Made by a program: the position numbers and the translations under genes
DNA from: Podospora pseudoanserina
Lineage: Eukaryota; Ascomycota; Sordariomycetes; Sordariales; Podosporaceae
Length of the DNA: 64,000 bases
Assembly: GCF_035222485.1 (NCBI RefSeq)
Contig: NC_085920.1
Coordinates: forward strand, 7,922,001 to 7,986,000
Reading direction: 5' to 3'
Notes under the pieces: model-generated
What the model was told of the DNA's origin: nothing
Seen by the model: only the letters and a program-made list of their open reading frames with translations
Database searches by the model: none
In this document: positions 57,243-64,000 of the stretch, piece by piece
How positions within the stretch are numbered: position 1 is the first letter of the stretch
Layout: each line of letters begins with the position of its first letter

Positions 57243-60200
57243 ATGCCACCAAAAGAGGACACTCGCAATGCTAATAATAGTCCCGATGATGATGATGGCC
57301 AAACTACGGTTGACCCTAGAGGTCTAGCGCCAGCATGGGCAGCAAACAGGACGGATCTGATTGAAAGTCTTCCTTTCTTTAGGCAAGCGCAACAGGGGAT
57401 CTATCAACATAACAGAATAATACGTGGGGTATTGCTTGATGGCCGCGAGGGGGAACACAGCCACTTTGACGACGATATAGTCATCATAAAACTCGATGCC
57501 GGCGGTGACATTACCAATTCTGGCTACATACGACAATCCACATCCAGGCTGGAGGCGGCACAAAGAGCCAAAGATGAGCAGAGCCCTGTTGGGCTGATTC
57601 TTGGTAAATGCCAATCTAACCCTCACGACCCAACTTTGTTGATGCACTGTAAAGCTAAGCTGCAAATTCTCTATTTTCAAGGATCCAATTCCGACAATCT
57701 ACACCTCCGAATAGCACCCGCCAAGCCATGCAGATACGCGGTGCTCGGAGAATATGTTCTAACTGATCTCTGGCATGAGTATCAAGAAGGTGGAGATGCC
57801 ACAGTGACGATGGCCCGGTACCAGAGACGGCAGTTCCTTCAACCACCGTGGTGGAAGGCCAACAATATCGCCTCGGCTCGCTATCGAGATCAAAAGCAAC
57901 GTCAGGTGCAAATTATCAGCGACCGAAAACCCACACGCAGCAGAGTTTGCGAAGAATGTGGAGAACCATCACCGAAAAGATACAAAGTCTGGGTGTGCGC
58001 CAACCCGCGATGTGAGAAATTCTCAACGGCAGAAAACGGGGAGGTTTTGGCCGAGGATGTTGTATTCTCCACGCATTGGCTGCTTGAGAGGGTAGCATCA
58101 GCCGGCGAGGCAGGCCTTGACTTCGGATCCAACCGACTCAGACGCCCAACACAGCCAACTGACATGCGAAAGGGGTCAGTCTGCCCTAAATGCAGGAAAT
58201 GTGTTTCGCGATTCCACTGGGCGTCGTGGATCTGTGAAGGACCATACGGGTGCGGTCACGCCGTCTCTCTGACTGTCGATATACCAGAACTCCAAAACCT
58301 CTTGAAAGAACGATCAAGAGGTTTCACTCAAGCCAGACATCCATTTCACAGCCTCCACGATCCCCGAAACCTTGAGCGGGAATTCATCAGCCACGGGATT
58401 ACTTTCATTGAGTTTAAGCATGAAATGCCCGGTGGAAGCGTGATCAAGCTCCTCAAGTCCCGACCCCCCCGTACGGCTACCCCAGGCACGATATTCGACG
58501 ATCTATTCAACAGTATCATCTGGGAGGCCAATCACGGAAGCCGCCTTGATCTCCAGCGCCATACAGCATCGAATAGATTCACAGGCACCAGGATCAACAG
58601 ATACGAGATCAGCTTTGGAGAGAAAGGGGAGCCGAGTGCATTTTATCCGGTGGTCCCTTTGGAAAATGCACCCGCGTCTGTTCAAACGGTGCTTGAAATA
58701 CTCACAGAGCTGTTGGAGGAGGATATACAGGATACGACGGTGAAGCGTACAGAAAATACCCAGGACCCCTGGTTGTTGACAGTCACCGCGTACGTGGGCG
58801 GTGAACAAAAGGAATATTTCAAGCCTGCTGGATATAACAGAGCCGGAGACGTGACGGCAACCCTGTGCTTGGGAAGCCCGGTGAGAATGAGATGGCGATA
58901 CAGCCCTGATTACTGGAACCACACTCAGGCAGGACGGGTGCTAGATGGCTCCCCATCACCAGAGACGAAGCACTTCGAGGCTCTACAACAACTCAAGGGA
59001 AGAAAAATGTCGCGCGGTGAATACGAAAAGCAGAGGCGGGAGATACTGGACAGTTCTGATGGTCAATCACGGCCTCGCAATGAGATCCCGACATATTTGA
59101 CTGCTGATTTAACGCATGGTGATATCCTGATCACAGAGGGTGATGCGATAGGGTCGCGCTTTGACTCGGCGGTGGAGCCACAGGGACTTTTACACATTCG
59201 ACTGACAACGTTCAGGGTACAAGATGGCGGTGATGACGGAAGAGGAAGAGAAAACAGCGCGGCGAGACGGAGCACCTCTCGAAGTCGCTCAAGGGGGGGC
59301 ATTTCCACACGAGCCACAAAGGCTCAGAGGGCGTCTTCTAGAACGAGAGGAACGCCGGAAAGAACATCAAAACGGATTACAAAGGGTCCCTTCAAAACAC
59401 GGAGAGGCTCTTCCAAAAACCGACAAGAAGAAAGCGCAGTGGAAGCAGAGAGCTCAACGCCACCCGTACCAAGACGTCGAGGCAGAAAAGCTGGTTCTCG
59501 CCAGAAGAATCAGAAAAGAAAGAACACATCACCAGATCCCTCCAAAACTCCCAATTTGAAAACAAGGAGAACGGCAAAGGAAGCAAGGGATGTAGGTGAA
59601 CAAAATGAAGCCCAACGATCAACAGTCAATATTAACAATTTTACTATAGAGGACAAAAGCTCAATCGGGACACTCGGAATCAGTGTCCTCTTCGAATGTG
59701 TCCATAACGTCTTCCTCCGATGGCGAAGACCAAATACCCAAAAGGCAAAAGACACAAGCTACGCTTACTACAAAAACCATGAGTGCCCCAACGGGGCCTA
59801 AGCTTAAGTCGATTCTCAGAACTGCCGCCAGTATGAAACCGAAGAGAACCTCGAAAACATCGAGGTCAGACTCCCCCGACATACTCACGACTCTTCAACC
59901 ATCTAGTACTGCCGCTACGACCTCAAAACAGAGGTCAAACCCACCCGACATACTCACTACCTCACACCAACCATCTCACACTGCCTCTGGACACATTCCA
60001 ACTCTTTCACGGAGAAGATTCATATATCAAACCCCTAAAAAGCCACAAACCAGTCCACTAAACGCGAAAGAAATAGAATATGTCGAAACAATCTTGCACC
60101 CAGGTCCCGTGCCAACCGACTTGAATTCCACGACCAAGGTTCTGGACAAGATTAACCCACCTGGTCTTGAGGGAAGGTCTGTACCGCCGTTGCCTGTACC

Positions 60201-60882
60201 GCTCAGGCGCAACCCTCGGCCTGTGATACCATCATCAATACTGAAGCCTAGGTGCGGAAGTGCTGCTCCTGTCGTTGGCTCAAAGTCACCTGAGAAACGC
60301 ACAGCACAGCACTTACTTTGGGAAATCGACACACTAGGGGTTCCTGTTCCTCCCACGCTGCTGTCAAACCCAATACAGGACCAAGAGCGTACGGGTGGCA
60401 CTGGAGAGTCCAAAGCAAATCATCCCGCACCCACAAGTCCGAACACCCACGAGTCTCCCGCCTCTTCAAATCCCCAAGTCAAGACGCCCCTCCTTCCCAG
60501 CCCACCGCCTCTCAAAACTACCATCGAGAACAACAGCCTCGTCAGCCCCCCAATCAGCAGCACCCCCACACGACATCTTCCGGCCACCGCTCGAAGGACA
60601 AGCACCACCATCCCACCCGCCAGCCCAACCCTCAACCGCCAGCGTTCCCTACAACTGCAAGACCCAAACCTCAAAGTCATCACCATCTCGCCCTCTCCAT
60701 CCCCCTCCCCAGCCCCAGAGCCTCAACCTTCAGCCCAAAACCATGATCGAAACAGCTCCTCCAGCTCATCCTCATCCTCATCCGAAGACGAAGACGACAA
60801 CGGCGCCTCGTACAAACTACCGGCCCCGGACAGGACGCGGTCGAGGTCGAGGTCGCTGTGGGGAAGATTGTGGGGGTCGTGA
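57243..60882 (+). CDS. Large zinc-finger, AlkB-like (probably inactive) dioxygenase-fold protein with Ser/Pro tail
   Basis: Two exons (57243-59591, 59650-60882) encode about 1193 residues. Two Cys-rich zinc modules are visible: C236-x2-C..C-x4-C (CEECGEPSP.., CANPRCEKF) and one from C314 (CPKCRKC.., SWICEGPYGCG). They resemble the modules ahead of the AlkB-like domain in a family of fungal proteins. The following region (about 360-660) keeps that family's layout: FIEFKHEMPGGSVIKLLKS, TRINRYEISFGEKG, TATLCLGSPVRMRW and LTHGDILITEGDAI. The expected iron ligands are not seen: the HxD position reads YFKPAGYN near residue 526 and the distal His region reads RFDSAVEPQG near 641. A basic SRSRSRGG-type stretch and, in exon 2, a long Ser/Thr/Pro tail follow. 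Probably nuclear. Start: first ATG in frame. Confidence 0.7.
59592..59649 (+). other. 58-bp intron joining two reading frames
   Basis: The donor GTAGGT follows ..GAAGCAAGGGAT, a branch site TATTAAC lies near 59627-59636, and the acceptor ATTTTACTATAG ends at 59649. The join is phase 0 and connects the AlkB-like frame to a 410-codon open frame that has no ATG near its own beginning and an acidic Ser-rich start. Confidence 0.7.
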
Positions 60883-61387
60883 GATTTCTGCTTGGAAATG
60901 GGGGCCGGTTGAGGGCGGGGAACAAGTTGGGATTTTGTGTAGGAGGGATGCTGGAATGGACCAGCACGGTCCACGCTTCACCTCCATACATGCCCCTATA
61001 GGCATGTTTGAAAAGTTTTGCTGGGGTCGGTGCTGGCCTCACAAATGTTCAGCAGGGTGGCAATGCTGGATCCCCAAAGATGTTGTCATTTATCAACAGG
61101 GTGGTTGGCGTGCACGCCCAAGGGACAGTTGAAGATATAAGCAGGAACACGGGGTTGTTGTTGTATGGTCATAAATGGCAACGTCTGAGCTATAACTGAG
61201 ATACTTTATAGTTAACCTTGTCCTCCCATCTCCACACATTACTGTATTACAGCCTTACAGAAGTCTCCCTTTTCCCCAGAGGCGACACACACAGAATTCA
61301 GAGGCCAGCATTGAGTCTCCACCGAACTGCGTTTTATTGAAACTTGTGACACTCCACGCGTTTGTGAGAGACCTCGTTACCTCCGGC
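60883..61387. other. Convergent intergenic region
   Basis: The 3' flanks of the AlkB-like and the alcohol dehydrogenase genes. No gene is supported. Confidence 0.45.
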
Positions 61388-62520
61388 TTACCGACTGGTA
61401 TCCAGTACATACCTTCCCACCACTTTGTTCTCCCTCATGGCATCAAACACACCACCGAGCTCGCTCATACCCACCACTTTGACCGGTGCCCTCACCAGCC
61501 CACGGAGGAAGAAGTCTATCGCCTCCACCATATCCTGTCTGTTCCCAACATAAGACCCCTTCACCTGCACCATCCTCACCACGGTGTCGAACACCGGCAT
61601 GCTCACCTTGGCACCCGCTGGCATGCCAATACAAACCACCGTCCCATGAGATCTCACATACCCGGTCGCCTGTTGAAACGGCTTCTCCATCGGGGCCAGT
61701 AGCAAAACCCCATGCGGTCCCAGCCCATCCGCCGTGGCCGCCTTGACATCCGCCACCAGGTCTTTGCTCTTCAAATAATCCACATACACCTCGGCCCCCA
61801 ACTTCTTGCAGCTCTCCCCCTTTTCCGGACCCCCGTCAATAGCAATGACGTGTAGGCCCATAGCCTTGGCGTACTGTGTCGCCAAACTTCCCAAACCACC
61901 ACCCGCGCCCACAATGGCCACATACTGCCCCGGCCGGGCCTCGCTCTGCTTGAGCCCAGTGTAGACCGTCAGACCGGCACACAGGATGGGCGCAGCAGCG
62001 TCCAACTCAACCCCTTTATCCTTGGGGAACTTGGCCACATGCGAGGCGTTGGCGACAGCGTACTGCTGGAAGCTGCCATCGACCGTGTACCCCGAGAGCT
62101 GCGCCTCGCTGCAAAGCATCTCCTGAGCTTGCATGCAAAAGGTGCAGTGGTGGCAGGTGGAGTTGAGCCAGGGGATCCCCACGTAGTCTCCGACATCGAC
62201 GCCCTGGCCCGAAGCAACCAGGCTTCCTTTGGCCACCACGACGCCGGCGCCTTCGTGACCGCCCACCAGGGGGGTCTTGCGGGGCAGGGGCCAGTCGTTG
62301 TTGAGGGCGTGGAGGTCGGTGTGGCAGACGCCCGAGTACAGAATATGGATCAGGATTTCTTGGGGGCCCGGAGTGGGGACGGGGATGGTTTTTAACGTCA
62401 TCACTGGCGCCTTTTGTTAGCGTGTGAACATCTGGTAATGGAGAAGACTTGAGGGGAGACTGCACCGCCATCGGCCGTGATGACCTGAGCCTTCTGCTCC
62501 TTGGGGATATCGGGGGCCAT
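61388..62520 (-). CDS. Zinc-dependent alcohol dehydrogenase, Adh1 type
   Basis: Two exons encode about 356-360 residues. The catalytic zinc ligands are in [12 protein letters not shown] and GGHEGAG; the structural zinc site is [15 protein letters not shown], with all four Cys present. The NAD(H) fold motif is [19 protein letters not shown], and IDGGPEKGE supplies the Asp that selects NAD over NADP. The enzyme interconverts ethanol or other primary alcohols and aldehydes in the cytosol. The N-terminal exon begins at the ATG at 62518-62520 ([18 protein letters not shown]). Two weak donor/acceptor pairs fit in phase (intron roughly 62404-62465 or 62411-62460), so the first join is uncertain by four residues. 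A TATA-like TTTAAA lies about 100 bp upstream. Confidence 0.93.
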
Positions 62521-64000
62521 TGTGGATTGCTGGCGAGAGCAGAACAAGCTTGATGCGGGAAACAGTGAGAGGAGGAATAGTTAGAAAAAGAGAGAACGAA
62601 CTTCAGTGATAGCACTACTTTAAATGCGCTTGGACACGTCTGTTCTCACTGGATGAACGTCATGGGCTCGTCAGTTCGTCTGAGGGTTGACAGTTTTATG
62701 CTTTGATGCCAAGCCCACTTTCATTGCAAGCCTGGTGACGTCCCCGAATGCAGATCTGGTTGCTGGGAAAGCTCCATCCGCATACTGGTGCGGCGGGAGA
62801 CACCGATCCCGAAATCCCATACCGAGATGTCGATACAAAATTCTGAAGCCGCCTTTGTGAGGGTTGAGATCGCAAGTGTTGAATGTGTGGCTTAACTCGC
62901 CAGCAAACTTGGAAAGCGAAGGTAAAAGACACCATCAGCCACCATCTCTCTTACGATTGGCGACGTGTCATGGCTGCCCATGGCAGTTGGCGGTTGGCTG
63001 TGGCCATTGACGCAGCGTGGTTCGTATACATCCCAAAATATATCAGAAAGTTAAGAATTGACACGCACTTACTTCCAGAGGCATTCCCGCCGCATGCTTA
63101 TCTTGCATCGGTCCCAAGGGAGGCGTTGCGGAGTTTCGGAATCACATCTGAAAGGACTTCGGACAAAAAGTGATTTTTGGAGTGGGGGAGTCTAGGTCGG
63201 AGTTCAGCCAGTGGGGGTATATGGCAAGCCCTTTGCCGCAGTCATTGTCAGTATCAAATTATGTGCAAGGAACACTGGGAATGCATAAGTATCTTAGTGC
63301 AACATCCGTCTTGAAGTGAGGGTATTTTGTCAACATCAAATTTTAAAGGTAAACCATGCTCAGGTTCAAGGAAGTGGTTGATACGTGGATTTATGTGTAA
63401 GCCGCAACTTTTGTTGCAATGAAACATGTTTCGCCAAAAGCCACCGACTTGGTCAGTCTGAAGCGAGCAGCGCAACCTGCAGACTGCCATTATTATTAGT
63501 GTGGTGCATACTTGGGGTAGGAATTCTAGGGCTGTACATCCAAGTGATGGTTCTGAGAAAGTCTTCTGTTGATATTTCACCATATCTCTTCTCAGGGGTG
63601 AAAGCAAGCCCAGAGTCCTTGGTTATGGTGAAATATGGCAGGGTGGTGACAAATAGAAACAACTGCTTGAGACAGGAAAGCCGAACATGGATCCACATCA
63701 AGGGGGCAGACCTTAGGCGGATACAGACAGAAGAGCTGGGGCCTGATGAATTGTTTTCGACATGTCGTCACCAGCCAAGAACGACAGAAGGAAACAGTCA
63801 GAGATAGGGGCGCCCAACTACGTATAGTAGCATAATGAAGAACCATCGTGACTATCGTCAAACACAGTTTTCAATTGCCCTGTGTGACGATTTTGCTCTT
63901 TTAGAGCCCTGGTGGAAGCCTTTCGAATCTCGCTGTTTTGGGATGTGCCCGAGGCAAAGGCAGGACAAGGAATACAACGCGGATCTAAACGCTGGTGGTC
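62521..64000. other. Right edge, gene-free
   Basis: It begins with the alcohol dehydrogenase promoter, including a TTTAAA near 62619. From about 62700 to the window end there are only short overlapping frames without domain features. No tRNA, repeat or transposon was recognised. Confidence 0.45.

Noticed and set aside
59683-60882. A separate gene starting near 59683
   Set aside because: That codon is GTG. The frame is better explained as exon 2 of the upstream gene through the 58-bp intron.

Overview
The window is nuclear DNA of a filamentous ascomycete, most likely a Sordariomycete. The genes are compact and carry many 50-100 bp introns with GT..(C)TNAC..AG signals. The gene set is fungal: a Zn2Cys6 regulator, a Cdc11/AspA septin, a PROPPIN, the RES-complex protein Ist3, TOM5 and NDUFA8. 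I cannot name genus or species. About 21 protein genes and one intron-containing tRNA-Ala are supported; they lie on both strands and form no operons or clear clusters. Several exon structures were worked out by checking GT/AG sites and phase, so they join frames that look separate in the raw ORFs.

Layout. 0.9-6.5 kb: an extended-SDR reductase, a secreted rhamnogalacturonan acetylesterase-like SGNH hydrolase and a five-exon Zn2Cys6 transcription factor, all on the minus strand. 7.3-7.6 kb: an orphan TPR-like coding scrap. 8.5-10.4 kb: a secreted Cys-domain protein with a long Thr/Pro/Lys minisatellite tail. 10.4-13 kb: gene-free. 13-31.3 kb: a dense housekeeping block with ceramide synthase, Ist3, an Hsv2-type PROPPIN, septin Cdc11, RNase H1, a Bax-inhibitor-like protein, dynein light intermediate chain and a SPATA20/DUF255 protein. 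32.8-33.9 kb: a secreted CAP/PR-1 protein. 34-38.9 kb: the largest gene-poor stretch. 38.9-49.1 kb: a second housekeeping block with complex I NDUFA8, Nup57, TOM5, glycine dehydrogenase and Sqt1. 49.1-64 kb: a more accessory stretch with a decayed LINE-like RNase H scrap, a secreted protein of nine Cys-rich CGxG..ECD repeats, tRNA-Ala(AGC), a histidine-phosphatase protein, a large zinc-finger/AlkB-like protein and an Adh1-type alcohol dehydrogenase.

The most unusual item is the 57.2-60.9 kb gene. It resembles the fungal Cys-rich plus AlkB-like dioxygenase family but appears to have lost the iron-binding HxD and distal His. A clean 58-bp intron joins it to a long Ser/Pro/basic tail, giving about 1193 residues. 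Other points worth checking are a SPATA20-like protein without the usual CxxC, a GC-AG intron, the nine-repeat secreted protein, the nested repeats of the 8.5 kb gene, and a TOM5 gene whose first exon is only 10 nt. No virus-like element, CRISPR array or rRNA was found.
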